Assembly (NCBI GenBank): GCA_023432025.1 | Contig: JAEYVE010000221.1 | Coordinates: 1 to 23,179 of the forward strand | From: Pseudomonadota bacterium | GTDB taxonomy: Bacteria > Myxococcota_A > Polyangia > Polyangiales > Polyangiaceae | DNA length: 23,179 nt | Direction: 5' to 3' | Part shown: positions 8,353 to 15,760 of the stretch, piece after piece | How positions within the stretch are numbered: position 1 is the first letter of the stretch | Layout of the letters: the number at the start of each line of letters is the position of its first letter | Position numbers and translations under genes: made by a program | The notes under the pieces: model-generated | The model's database searches: none | What the model saw: the letters and a program-made list of their open reading frames with translations, nothing else | Told to the model about the DNA's origin: nothing

Positions 8353-8958
8353 ATGAAGAGGCTATGGTTGGTGGGCGCTGTGCTAGCGCTCACTTTGGGG
8401 AGCGTCACCGCGTGTGGTGACGACGACGATGACGACAACAGTGGCACCGGCGGGACCGGCGGTGGTGGCACTGGCGCCACCGGCGGAAGTTCCGGCGGGA
8501 GCGGCGGGAGCGGCGGGAGCGGCGGCACCGGCGGCACCGGCGGGGCGACGGGCGGTTCTGGCGGCACGGGCGGCCTAGGTGGAGCGGCCGGAGGAGGCGG
8601 CTTGCCGGCCGCCGTGGTCTGCGACCCGACGGACGACGGCGCTTGTGAGAACGAGACGGACTGCGAGTTCGTCGAGTCGGGCGAAGCCCGCAACGTGGCG
8701 ACCCTCTGCGGTCAGGCCTGCAATGCCGAGGCGGAGGCCGAACGAGGTCCCTGCGCGGTGGATTGCATCAACATGGAGCTCGGCATGAGCGCCGAATGCT
8801 CGACCTGCTACTCGACGCTGGTCGGCTGTACCTTCGAGAACTGCCTCGCCGAGTGCGTGGCGGATCCCGCGGCCGAGGTTTGTCAGCAGTGCCAGGCCGA
8901 GAACTGCGTCGATGATTTCGAAGACTGTAGCGGGCTCGACCTCGACGACGACGACTGA
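8353..8958 (+). CDS. Gly-rich linker, Cys-rich lipoprotein (unknown function)
   Basis: The start is ATG 8353, with AGGAGG about 7 bases upstream. The product has 201 residues: a signal peptide with lipobox (SVTAC), an Asp cluster immediately after, and then about 55 residues made almost only of Gly, Thr, Ser and Ala. The C-terminal domain of about 120 residues has 16 cysteines in repeated CxxC, Cx3C and Cx4C spacing and a highly acidic C-terminus. This architecture (lipid anchor, flexible Gly stalk, disulphide-rich head) is frequent among surface lipoproteins of Polyangiales-type myxobacteria, but no function is known to me. The Asp after the lipidated Cys region could affect sorting. It lies 47 bp upstream of a FadL-type gene in the same direction, so cotranscription is possible. 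Confidence 0.8.
   Translation: MKRLWLVGAVLALTLGSVTACGDDDDDDNSGTGGTGGGGTGATGGSSGGSGGSGGSGGTGGTGGATGGSGGTGGLGGAAGGGGLPAAVVCDPTDDGACENETDCEFVESGEARNVATLCGQACNAEAEAERGPCAVDCINMELGMSAECSTCYSTLVGCTFENCLAECVADPAAEVCQQCQAENCVDDFEDCSGLDLDDDD
8493..8546 (+). repeat. Tandem 9-bp repeat coding the Gly-rich stalk
   Basis: Three exact copies of CGGCGGGAG (8493-8519) run directly into two copies of CGGCGGCAC (8520-8537) and a degenerate sixth unit. They lie in frame inside the lipoprotein gene and encode Gly-Gly-Ser and Gly-Gly-Thr triplets. Unit length is a multiple of three, so copy-number change by slippage would lengthen or shorten the stalk without a frameshift. Confidence 0.8.
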
Positions 8959-9005
8959 ACGTCACCGCTGCAGGTGAGGGGCAGCGAGTAGCGGAGAAAG
9001 AGACC

Positions 9006-10274
9006 ATGCGAAGCGGACGAGTCGTCTCGAAGATGGGCGTGCGTTGGGTGTGCGCGGCAGCGTTTGCTGCGGCGCAACTGCCCGCGGTCGCCTGGGCAGC
9101 AGGTTGGGACACGCCCATCCTGTACACGGCGCGCCACATGGGAATGGGGGGCACCGCGGTAGGCTACGTGGACGACCCGTCCGCCGCATTTCACAACCCC
9201 GCGGGACTTCAGGGAATCCGCGGCTTGACGCTGTTGGGCGACTTCAGCTTGGTCTTGGCCAAGCTCCGAACTTCTCCGGACAACTCGGCAAAGACCATCG
9301 AGTCGAACACCATCGTGGCGCCCTTCCCGATGCTCGCCGCCGGCTATCGCCTGCACGAGTGGGTGTCGGTCGGCGTCGCCGGCTTTCCCATCGCGTCCGG
9401 AGCGGCAGAGTACGACTACCAGAACATTCGCGGCCGCGAAATCAAGGACGAAACCCAAGTCCTCTTCGTGGAAGGCACCGTGCTCGCTTCGATCAACGTG
9501 CCAGAAGACGAGCTGATCCCCGGAAAGCTGAGCATCGGCGGCGGTTGGCGTGTGACGCACGTCACCCTGAACCGCGACAAGACGTACCTCCTGGACTTGG
9601 ACCTGAACGGGACCAACTGGTCCGGGTTTCGATTGGGTATTCAGTATCGCCCCATCCCCGAGCTGTCCTTGGGCGCCGCCTACCGCAGCAAGATCGACGT
9701 GATCGCCGACGGCGACGACGGCTTGGCGCTCGCGCAGGTGCAAAACCCCGAATTCGACTTCCTCTTGCCGCAAAAGTACACGTTCGGCGCTCGCTTCGAT
9801 TGGGAGCGTTTCGGGGTGGCCGCGGACTACGAGTTCACGGATCAATCACAAAACGACTCTCAGGAGTTGCGCGGAGACATCGGCGGCAACCCGGTTTCCG
9901 TCGACCAAATCTTCAATTGGCGAGACGGCCACACCATCCGTGCGGGCGTCGAGTACCGAGTCACGGCCACGGGCGGTTTCGTTCCGGTGCGCGCAGGGTA
10001 CGTCTTCGACGGACGCGTGAGCGACCCGGCCTATCCCAGCGCCTTCGGCACGCCCCCGAGCGCCACGAACAGTATCACCCTTGGCGTGGGCTACGTGCGC
10101 GACACCTGGCAGGTGAACGCCGCGGGCGCGTACCGCTTCGGCGGGACGACCGTGGAGGCGAGCGAGCTCGGCTCGGGGTGCGACGCGCTGTGCGCAAAGG
10201 ACGGCGACTACCGCGTGCGAGCCGTCGGACTGTACGTGGACGGCTCGGTGCGCTTCGACGTTGCCGGGCTGTGA
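9006..10274 (+). CDS. FadL/OmpP1-type outer-membrane beta-barrel protein
   Basis: This 422-residue protein has a signal peptide ending near AVAWAA. It then shows the family opening, TARHMGMGGTAVGYVDDPSA followed by FHNPAGL, which corresponds to the GxGGA...NPA region of FadL/TodX/OmpP1 transporters. The remainder is alternating amphipathic strands with aromatic girdles (LSIGGGWRV, FGARFDWERF, IRAGVEYRV), consistent with a 14-strand barrel. Family members import long-chain fatty acids or aromatic hydrocarbons by lateral diffusion. ATG 9006 follows a GGAGAAAG ribosome-binding site. The upstream Cys-rich lipoprotein gene is 47 bp away. The substrate cannot be inferred. A Cys pair (GCDALC) close to the C-terminus lies in a likely surface loop. 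Confidence 0.87.
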   Translation: MRSGRVVSKMGVRWVCAAAFAAAQLPAVAWAAGWDTPILYTARHMGMGGTAVGYVDDPSAAFHNPAGLQGIRGLTLLGDFSLVLAKLRTSPDNSAKTIESNTIVAPFPMLAAGYRLHEWVSVGVAGFPIASGAAEYDYQNIRGREIKDETQVLFVEGTVLASINVPEDELIPGKLSIGGGWRVTHVTLNRDKTYLLDLDLNGTNWSGFRLGIQYRPIPELSLGAAYRSKIDVIADGDDGLALAQVQNPEFDFLLPQKYTFGARFDWERFGVAADYEFTDQSQNDSQELRGDIGGNPVSVDQIFNWRDGHTIRAGVEYRVTATGGFVPVRAGYVFDGRVSDPAYPSAFGTPPSATNSITLGVGYVRDTWQVNAAGAYRFGGTTVEASELGSGCDALCAKDGDYRVRAVGLYVDGSVRFDVAGL

Positions 10275-10296
10275 GGGAAAGGGAGCGCCCGGACGT

Positions 10297-11007
10297 TCAC
10301 CCGCGCTTGCTGAGCGTGGCGCGATGGAGTGCAGCGGTGAGCGCGTCCTCCACGTGCCCGTACGTTTCCAGGTAGTCCTCGTGAGCGAGGGCGACCATGT
10401 GGCGAGCTTCCTCCGCGCCGTACTCCTCGGCGATCTCGCAGGGACTCTTCTCGACGTTCGGCCCTTGCTTGTACGTCAAGAAGTAGTGCTTCAAGCGATC
10501 GATGAAGGCGCGGGGGCAGTCACTCAGGTCTTGCCACATCCCGAAGCTGGGGTCGTTCTTCATCACGGCGATGAGCTTGTCGTCCGCTTCGCCGTTGTCG
10601 ATCATGCGTAGGCCGCCGATGGGGCGCGCAGTCATCAGCAAATTGCCGTGCGGGATGACTCGCTCGGAAATGACGCAAATGTCGATGGGATCGCCGTCTC
10701 CCACGACTCCCTGGCGGCCGGTCACCTCCATGCAACGCTGCGCTACGCGGCGGTCGCAGAGCGTTTGCGGAACCAAGCCGTACGGCATGGGGCATTGGTT
10801 CGAGTAGCGCTGCGGGCGATCCACTCGAAGCAAGCCCGAAGCCTTGTCCATTTCGTATTTGACCGTGTCACTGGGCACGACCTCGATGTAGACGGTGACC
10901 CTCTCGGGGCTCTCTTCGCCGATGGGGACGCCGTGCCACGGGTGCGCTTGAAAGAGCACGCCCATGAGGCTCCAGATGGGCTCCCGATTGGACTCGTGCG
11001 AATGCAT
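10297..11007 (-). CDS. ppa: Soluble inorganic pyrophosphatase
   Basis: The protein hydrolyses pyrophosphate to two phosphates in the cytoplasm and so drives biosynthetic reactions forward. It matches family I pyrophosphatases: YEMDKASGLLRVDRP near residue 51, PYGLVPQT, the metal-binding signature GDGDPIDICV, and ARPIGGLRMIDNGEADDKLI. All active-site Asp, Glu, Lys and Tyr positions that I can place are present. From ATG 11007 it is 236 residues, longer than the roughly 175 of E. coli Ppa, with extra N- and C-terminal segments. A TTG at 11043 would add 12 residues. I prefer the ATG because GGGAAG lies 9 bases upstream. The gene is convergent with the FadL-type gene (22 bp gap) and divergent from the PEGA-like gene. 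Confidence 0.92.
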   Translation of the reverse strand: MHSHESNREPIWSLMGVLFQAHPWHGVPIGEESPERVTVYIEVVPSDTVKYEMDKASGLLRVDRPQRYSNQCPMPYGLVPQTLCDRRVAQRCMEVTGRQGVVGDGDPIDICVISERVIPHGNLLMTARPIGGLRMIDNGEADDKLIAVMKNDPSFGMWQDLSDCPRAFIDRLKHYFLTYKQGPNVEKSPCEIAEEYGAEEARHMVALAHEDYLETYGHVEDALTAALHRATLSKRG

Positions 11008-11345
11008 GGCGTGCCACTTCCCGAATTGGGCCTTCTCAGTCAAGCCCCGAATGTCCGAGGCTCACGTTTCCGCTGGCTTGGTGCGCCTTTGGAGCGCCTC
11101 ACGGCCGCCGCAGACCTCTTTTGCGCGGAGCCTGAGACGCCGCATTCGGTCCGTCCAGCTGCCGTGCGCGAGCTGCCGTCGATGCTTCACCATTGGGCCT
11201 GAGGTGCGGGAAGGCAAGCTCCCGCGGCGCAGCTACGCGTCGCGGTGAGACAAAATAGTGGGGAACCAGCGCGTGCGGTCGCTCTGAGCACTCGGTGAGG
11301 CGTCCGGTCTGCCTCTTGGCGGACCAACGCCAGCGCAGGGGGGGC
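11008..11345. other. Divergent intergenic region, no gene seen
   Basis: These 338 bases separate ppa (minus) from the PEGA-like gene (plus) and should contain both promoters. Open frames crossing it have no family resemblance. The one AT-richer spot, GACAAAATAG around 11250, could be a -10 element for the plus-strand gene, but no matching -35 is evident. No riboswitch, RNA gene or repeat was recognised. Confidence 0.4.
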
Positions 11346-12437
11346 ATGCGACTCTGGGTCAGAACGGCCGCGCTACGTCTTCTGGCGGTGGCGGCTTTCA
11401 CGGCGCCCGCCACGCGAGCCGACGTGGGCGCGCCGGACCCGAAAGGAGGCGCGCATGTCGACGCGGACGCGAAGCGCGCGCCTCCCAGCGGCTGCGCCGG
11501 GTGGCTTGCGCGCGCCGTGACGCTGCGCGCCGAGCAACGCTTGCTCGACGCGCGCGACGCCTTGGCGCGCTGCGACGAAGCGCGCTGCGACACCGAAGTG
11601 CGGGGAGCGTGTTCGCGCGCCAAAAATGAGCTGGCAGCGCGCATTCCCCAGTTGGTGCTTCAGGTGAAGACGACGGACGGCGAGCACATCGAGCACGCTC
11701 GAGCATACGTCGATGGTCGTCCCGCAGCGCAGGGTGTGCCTCTCGAGCTCGACCCGGGCCCGCACTCCGTCCGCACGCAGCACGACGACTACTTGGGCCG
11801 CCAGAGCCAGGTCACGTTGGCCGTGGGCGAGCGGCGCACGTTGGTCGTTCAGCTCAGAGAGCGTCCTCAGGTCATCGATGACGGCGCCTCACGCGCCCGC
11901 TTTTCGAACTGGCCCATGCCCGAGGCGACGTGGGCTTTGGTCGGCGCGAGCGTGGGGGCGTTCGCAACGGCCATCGTCCTCGACGCCTACACGGCGGATC
12001 GCGTCGAAAACCTCAAGCGCTGCGCCCCCAACTGCGACGAGGCGCTGGTTTCGGCCGTGGAGCGAGACATTCAGCTTTCGCGCCTGGCAGCGGGTTTGGG
12101 CGTGTTGTCGCTCGCCACCGCGGCGTGGATTGCGTTGGCCGAGGGCTCCGGAGATGGCCCAGCTCAAAGGGCGCGCTACGCGCCGCGTCTGAAGGTGACG
12201 GGCGGCCCGAGCGGCGCCAAGGCCACGCTCACGGCGCGCTTCGACGAGACGGACGCCTTTGGTTTGGGCTCACCTAGACCACCCGTGCGGCCCAGAGCCA
12301 AACCAGGGGCATCGCCAGAGTTCCATCCACCGCGAGCGCGAACCAGGGGCTCCGACGCTTCCGAAGCAACCACGTGCAGCAAAGGGTGCACAGAGCCGCC
12401 ACCTCCACTCCTCGACGAGCATCCGGCGCCGAGGTGA
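11346..12437 (+). CDS. Secreted/membrane protein with PEGA-like region (unknown function)
   Basis: From ATG 11346 the protein is 363 residues. It has a signal peptide, then a Cys-containing helical region that looks like the repeat-type N-terminus of many Polyangiales envelope proteins (CAGWLARAVTL ... ARCDEARCDTE). Next comes a PEGA-like beta domain (ARAYVDGRPAAQGVPLELDPG followed by HSV) and two hydrophobic helices (WALVGASVGAFATAIVLDAY and LAAGLGVLSLATAAWIAL). PEGA domains are small surface or peptidoglycan-associated beta folds. The end is suspect: after the segment RFDETDAFGLGS the last 55 or so residues are Pro/Arg-rich, use many A- or T-ending codons including two AGA, and lie over the convergent UbiA-family gene. 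The true protein may end near 12277 if a base is missing upstream. Confidence 0.65.
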   Translation: MRLWVRTAALRLLAVAAFTAPATRADVGAPDPKGGAHVDADAKRAPPSGCAGWLARAVTLRAEQRLLDARDALARCDEARCDTEVRGACSRAKNELAARIPQLVLQVKTTDGEHIEHARAYVDGRPAAQGVPLELDPGPHSVRTQHDDYLGRQSQVTLAVGERRTLVVQLRERPQVIDDGASRARFSNWPMPEATWALVGASVGAFATAIVLDAYTADRVENLKRCAPNCDEALVSAVERDIQLSRLAAGLGVLSLATAAWIALAEGSGDGPAQRARYAPRLKVTGGPSGAKATLTARFDETDAFGLGSPRPPVRPRAKPGASPEFHPPRARTRGSDASEATTCSKGCTEPPPPLLDEHPAPR

Positions 12438-13125
12438 GGCCCAGCTGAAAGCCCACCTCGGCGGCGCCCCCGGTGACGAAGAGCAGGAGCGTGACGAGCC
12501 AAAGCGTGAAGCGTACGCCGCGCGCAACGGGGGCGGTCGCCACTCCGCTCGAGCGGTCGACGTGGACGTCCCGCACGTCGAAGAGCAGTGTGTTGGCGCC
12601 GCACCACAGGCTGAGCACCACCGTCCGATAGAGGGCCTCGGGGAGGTAGCGTCGGAGCTCGTCCGGGGCAGCTGCGTGCCCCGTGGTGGCGTCCACCAGC
12701 GGAACGAACACTGCCGCGACCGACACGGCGCTGCCGATGAGCAGCGGCTTGAACACCGGGACGGTTTCGATGCGCACTCTCCGGCCCCGGATGGGGAGCG
12801 GCACGAAGTAGGCGCACGCTGCGGCCGCTCCCACGACGACGAGAGCGGCGAGAGCCGCGCTTGCTTGGGTGAGCAAGAGCAGAGCCGCAAGACCGCTGAC
12901 GAGGGCCAAAGCGCGCGCGCGACGCGAGCGCGGCCCGGGCGGGAGATCCACGACGTGATCGACGTTGTAGATGGCGACCGAGTAAAAGAAGACGAGCCCC
13001 AGCGGAACGACGCGTGGCGGAAAGCCGAGGCTCAGCGCGGCGAAGAGCGAGAGACACGCAATCATGGCCGCCACCCACACTCGGCTGTCGATGAGCGCGT
13101 TCAGAGCCGCGGCGAGGGACTTCAA
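12274..13125 (-). CDS. UbiA-family membrane prenyltransferase-like protein
   Basis: This 283-residue polytopic membrane protein has about eight hydrophobic helices. Two Asp-rich loops fit the UbiA superfamily: YNVDHVVD in the first, giving DxxxD, and FDVRDVHVDRSSGVATAPV in the second, followed by ARG. UbiA enzymes transfer isoprenoid chains to aromatic or other acceptors in quinone, haem or lipid biosynthesis. The first motif lacks the usual NDxxD spacing, so this is a divergent member and the acceptor is unknown. The start is TTG 13125: it overlaps the upstream methyltransferase stop (TTGA), and GGGAGG sits 6 bases before it. This translational coupling suggests that the two products act together, as UbiA- and UbiE-type enzymes do in quinone pathways. 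Confidence 0.75.
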   Translation of the reverse strand: MKSLAAALNALIDSRVWVAAMIACLSLFAALSLGFPPRVVPLGLVFFYSVAIYNVDHVVDLPPGPRSRRARALALVSGLAALLLLTQASAALAALVVVGAAAACAYFVPLPIRGRRVRIETVPVFKPLLIGSAVSVAAVFVPLVDATTGHAAAPDELRRYLPEALYRTVVLSLWCGANTLLFDVRDVHVDRSSGVATAPVARGVRFTLWLVTLLLFVTGGAAEVGFQLGLTSAPDARRGVEVAALCTLCCTWLLRKRRSPWFALAVDGTLAMPLVWLWAARVV

Positions 13126-13820
13126 CCGACGCCTCCCGCGCTCGACGGGAGAACCTCCGAGCGAAACGCCGTGGCTTCGAAGAGGGGCAGGCCGAAGGCG
13201 TGCACGGTGCGGCGCTCCGGCACGCCCCAAAAACGATCCGTTTCTCCGAGCGCGCGAGCGTAGTCGTACAAGGGGTGCCAGGGGTTTCCGACCAGCGCAC
13301 CGAAGAGGAGGAGCGGCGGCACGTAGTACGCCTGCTGAACGGCGCGGAGCGTCCAACGCGGACTCGGCGGCGCAAAATCGACGATGACCAGGTGTCCGTT
13401 CGGTCGCACCAGCGAAGCCAGGCGGGCGAGCGCCGCGGGGAGGGCGTCTTTTGCGTAGACGTTGAGAAAGAAGCTCGCCACGACCACGTCGTAAGGTCGA
13501 GCGCGAAGATGGCTCTCGAGCGACTCCTGACGAAGCTCTACCTCCGGCGCGACCACGGGTAGGCCGCGCGCTTCGAAGCGGAGCCGCGCCTGGGACAACA
13601 TGGCCGGGGAGGTGTCCAAGAGCGTCACGCGGGCTCCCGCCTCGCGCGCCGCGACCGCCTCGAGGCCGGTTCCGGCGCCTGCGTAGAGAACCTCGTCGCC
13701 GGAGCGCACCCATTCGAGGTGCGCGAGCTTCGCGCGGCGAATCGCCCCGCCGGAGTACAACTCACCCAATCCGTCGTACCAGGAGGCGACGCGTTGGTAT
13801 TTGGCGCGAGCGCTTCGCAT
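13122..13820 (-). CDS. Class I SAM-dependent methyltransferase (UbiE-like)
   Basis: This 232-residue protein carries the SAM-binding motif I, VLYAGAGTGLEAV, an acidic LLD at the end of strand 2, and the motif IV region YDVVVASFFLNVY. The length and layout resemble the UbiE/Methyltransf_11 group. A hydrophobic, aromatic segment (YYVPPLLLFGALVG) in the C-terminal half could contact a lipid substrate or membrane. The start is ATG 13820, 7 bp after the stop of the DUF481 gene. The stop overlaps the start of the UbiA-like gene. Known UbiA-UbiE pairs prenylate and then C-methylate quinone rings, which makes a quinone- or polyprenyl-lipid substrate a reasonable but unproven inference. Confidence 0.85.
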   Translation of the reverse strand: MRSARAKYQRVASWYDGLGELYSGGAIRRAKLAHLEWVRSGDEVLYAGAGTGLEAVAAREAGARVTLLDTSPAMLSQARLRFEARGLPVVAPEVELRQESLESHLRARPYDVVVASFFLNVYAKDALPAALARLASLVRPNGHLVIVDFAPPSPRWTLRAVQQAYYVPPLLLFGALVGNPWHPLYDYARALGETDRFWGVPERRTVHAFGLPLFEATAFRSEVLPSSAGGVG

Positions 13821-13827
13821 TCTTCGG

Positions 13828-14811
13828 TCAGTAGAGGGTGTACACCAGGTTCAACGTCGTCCACACGTCGAGCTTTTCGACGTCGGTGAGCGGATTGTTG
13901 TCGTAGAGCGCGGCGCTGACGACACCGATGGAGAGAGATTGGATGACCTTCGTGGTGAGGCTGGTGGAATAGTTCAGGCGCCAGCTCTCCGCGCGGAGAA
14001 CGTTGCGGATGTACTCGATGCCCGCGTTGAAGAGCAGGGTCTCTTCGATGCGCTGCTCGTAGCCGAAGAAGAGCCGGCCGTTGTGGGTGAGCTCGGTCGG
14101 TGGGAGCGCGATGCCGTTGGCCTTGGCGTCCTCGATGGCTCGGTTGGTGCGCACGTCGTTTTGGAGGTCGTAGCCCACCTCGCTCCAGAGCCGAAGCTGC
14201 TCTTGTCGCACCATGTACAGAGCCACGCCTGGATCGATGCTCAAGCGAAAGGCCAGACCTTGAAAGCGATCGCGCCGTCCGACCACGGACAAAAAGGTGG
14301 ACACGGGCCGCGTCAGAAAGCGATCGTACCGTACGCCGATTTGGTAGTTTTCTACGGTGGTGTCGACGGGCTGGTTCGTTTCCGTCGCTGCGCGCGCGTA
14401 GTTGGCCGCGGCGCCTGCGCCGAACTGGTCGCTGCCGCGCCGGACCAAGAGCTTGAGCGCGCCGGTGAGGGTGCCGATGCGCGAGTTGCCGCCCGTGAGG
14501 AGCGCACCTCCGGACACGCTGAGCTCGGTGGTGTCCTGGGGCGCTCGGGTCGGGTCCGGCGGAGGACCTCCAGGGATGCCCTCCCCCGCCACCTTGCTCT
14601 GGCCTGGGCCAGAGGGAGCCACCACGGTGCCACGAGGAGTGGCGGCGATCCTTCGCACGAGCGGCGGCGAAGGTGGAAGGGGCGCCGCCGGCGGTCCGGG
14701 CGCCGTGGCGCTGGCAGGCGCCTTGTCAGGCGACTTTTGAGCGTGAGCAAGCCCGAGCCACGAGAGCGCTAACGAGGCGCACGCGACGGACAGCGGGCGA
14801 ACTTCAGGCAC
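13828..14811 (-). CDS. DUF481 (YdiY-type) outer-membrane protein
   Basis: The protein is 327 residues from GTG 14811, with a signal peptide ending near GLAHAQ. A Pro/Ala-rich linker of about 70 residues is followed by a beta-rich domain of about 230 residues. That domain matches DUF481: TELSVSGGALLTGGNSRIGTL at its start, repeated amphipathic strands of the form RYDRFLTRP, and a C-terminal aromatic strand ending NLVYTLY, as expected for barrel insertion. Homologues such as E. coli YdiY are outer-membrane proteins without a firm function; some are acid-induced. It sits 10 bp behind a small anchored protein and 7 bp ahead of a methyltransferase, in the middle of a five-gene same-strand set. An alternative ATG at 14813 is out of this frame. 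Confidence 0.8.
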   Translation of the reverse strand: MPEVRPLSVACASLALSWLGLAHAQKSPDKAPASATAPGPPAAPLPPSPPLVRRIAATPRGTVVAPSGPGQSKVAGEGIPGGPPPDPTRAPQDTTELSVSGGALLTGGNSRIGTLTGALKLLVRRGSDQFGAGAAANYARAATETNQPVDTTVENYQIGVRYDRFLTRPVSTFLSVVGRRDRFQGLAFRLSIDPGVALYMVRQEQLRLWSEVGYDLQNDVRTNRAIEDAKANGIALPPTELTHNGRLFFGYEQRIEETLLFNAGIEYIRNVLRAESWRLNYSTSLTTKVIQSLSIGVVSAALYDNNPLTDVEKLDVWTTLNLVYTLY

Positions 14812-14821
14812 ATGCCCGAGA

Positions 14822-15112
14822 CTACTTCGTCACGCAGGAGTAGCCACCAGCGAAGACGAGCTCGCGTTTGCACTCCACCGTGACGACACTGCTTTCTCCC
14901 TTGCCGCTCTTGGGGCGAGTTTGAAACGTGAAGGTCTGCGAAAGCACGGAGCGTTGCATTTGCACCAGGTGGGTATCGCAGAGCTCAGTGCCGCAAGCGA
15001 CCTCGGCGGCGAGCCGAAGCTCGTCCGCGTTGTCGGAGTAAACGTTCATGAGCCCGAGCACGGACAGTGCGACGAGCAGGACGCTGATGAGCGGGCGAAT
15101 GAAGGAACGCAT
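14822..15112 (-). CDS. Small membrane-anchored Cys-containing protein (unknown)
   Basis: The 96-residue product starts at ATG 15112 and ends with TAG. Residues about 5-24 form one hydrophobic segment (ISVLLVALSVLGLMNVY) after a short basic N-terminus, so it is either a single-span inner-membrane protein or a secreted protein. The rest is a small extracytoplasmic domain with four cysteines, one pair as CGTELC and one pair near the C-terminus (ECKRE ... SC), likely disulphides. I do not recognise the family. It lies between a methyltransferase gene (45 bp upstream) and the DUF481 gene (10 bp downstream), and is probably cotranscribed with both. No clear Shine-Dalgarno sequence precedes it. Confidence 0.65.
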   Translation of the reverse strand: MRSFIRPLISVLLVALSVLGLMNVYSDNADELRLAAEVACGTELCDTHLVQMQRSVLSQTFTFQTRPKSGKGESSVVTVECKRELVFAGGYSCVTK

Positions 15113-15157
15113 TTCGACTTTGGGTAGGAGACGGTGAGGAGGCCGTTCGGGTGAGCG

Positions 15158-15760
15158 TCACTTCGAAACGGCGGCGACTTCCAGCTCGAAGAACGGCGGA
15201 GGAAGCTCCTTCGTCCACCAGAGCCCAGCCCCCACGTTGATGAAATGCTTTTGTAAAATGCCGCGGTAGTACGAGCCGTTGCGGATGAAAATGTCGCCGT
15301 CCGTGAGCTCGGCGTCGCAACGCTCGCGCAAGTCGAGGCGCGTCGTGACTTCGACGTACAAGAGGCCTCGCGACATGGCGGCCAGGTTGGCTACTGCGGG
15401 AGCAACGTCAGGATCCGGCAGGTACTGCAAGACGCCCTGACAAATGATGAGGTCGTGCTTTTTGCGGTCGCGCCAGCGCGCGATGTCGCGGTTCAAGAAG
15501 CCATGCTCCTTGCACATGGCCTCGCTGACCTCCGTGCCGGTGTAGCTGGCGTCCTTGTGGTGCTTTTCGATCCAGCGCTTCCAGTTGCCGACGCCGGCGC
15601 CGACGTCCAAGACGCTCCGAATTTCGATGCCGTTCCAGGCGGCGAACTCGAAGACGAAACGAGCGAGGTGGGCGTGCTCCTCGGGGCTCACCACGCGTGT
15701 CTTCGGCGAAAGGTAGAAGCGTTGGTAGTACGCTTCGTCGAAGCGATCGAACCGGTCCAT
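15158..15760 (-). CDS. Class I SAM-dependent methyltransferase
   Basis: The 200-residue product begins at ATG 15760. It contains motif I SVLDVGAGVGNW, an acidic strand-2 end (YTGTEVS), and motif IV LIICQGVLQYLPD followed by DPDV. This is the compact Methyltransf_11/25-type Rossmann fold with little added sequence. The residues CQGVLQYL resemble small-molecule methyltransferases rather than DNA or RNA enzymes, but the substrate cannot be named. It is the first gene of the minus-strand set running to 12274 and is divergent from ahcY, whose enzyme removes the S-adenosylhomocysteine that all methyltransferases release. That adjacency may be meaningful or chance. Confidence 0.85.
   Translation of the reverse strand: MDRFDRFDEAYYQRFYLSPKTRVVSPEEHAHLARFVFEFAAWNGIEIRSVLDVGAGVGNWKRWIEKHHKDASYTGTEVSEAMCKEHGFLNRDIARWRDRKKHDLIICQGVLQYLPDPDVAPAVANLAAMSRGLLYVEVTTRLDLRERCDAELTDGDIFIRNGSYYRGILQKHFINVGAGLWWTKELPPPFFELEVAAVSK

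Noticed and set aside
8440..8600. CRISPR-like or microsatellite array
   Set aside because: Repeats are 9 bp, contiguous, without spacers, and in frame within a lipoprotein gene coding a Gly-rich linker.
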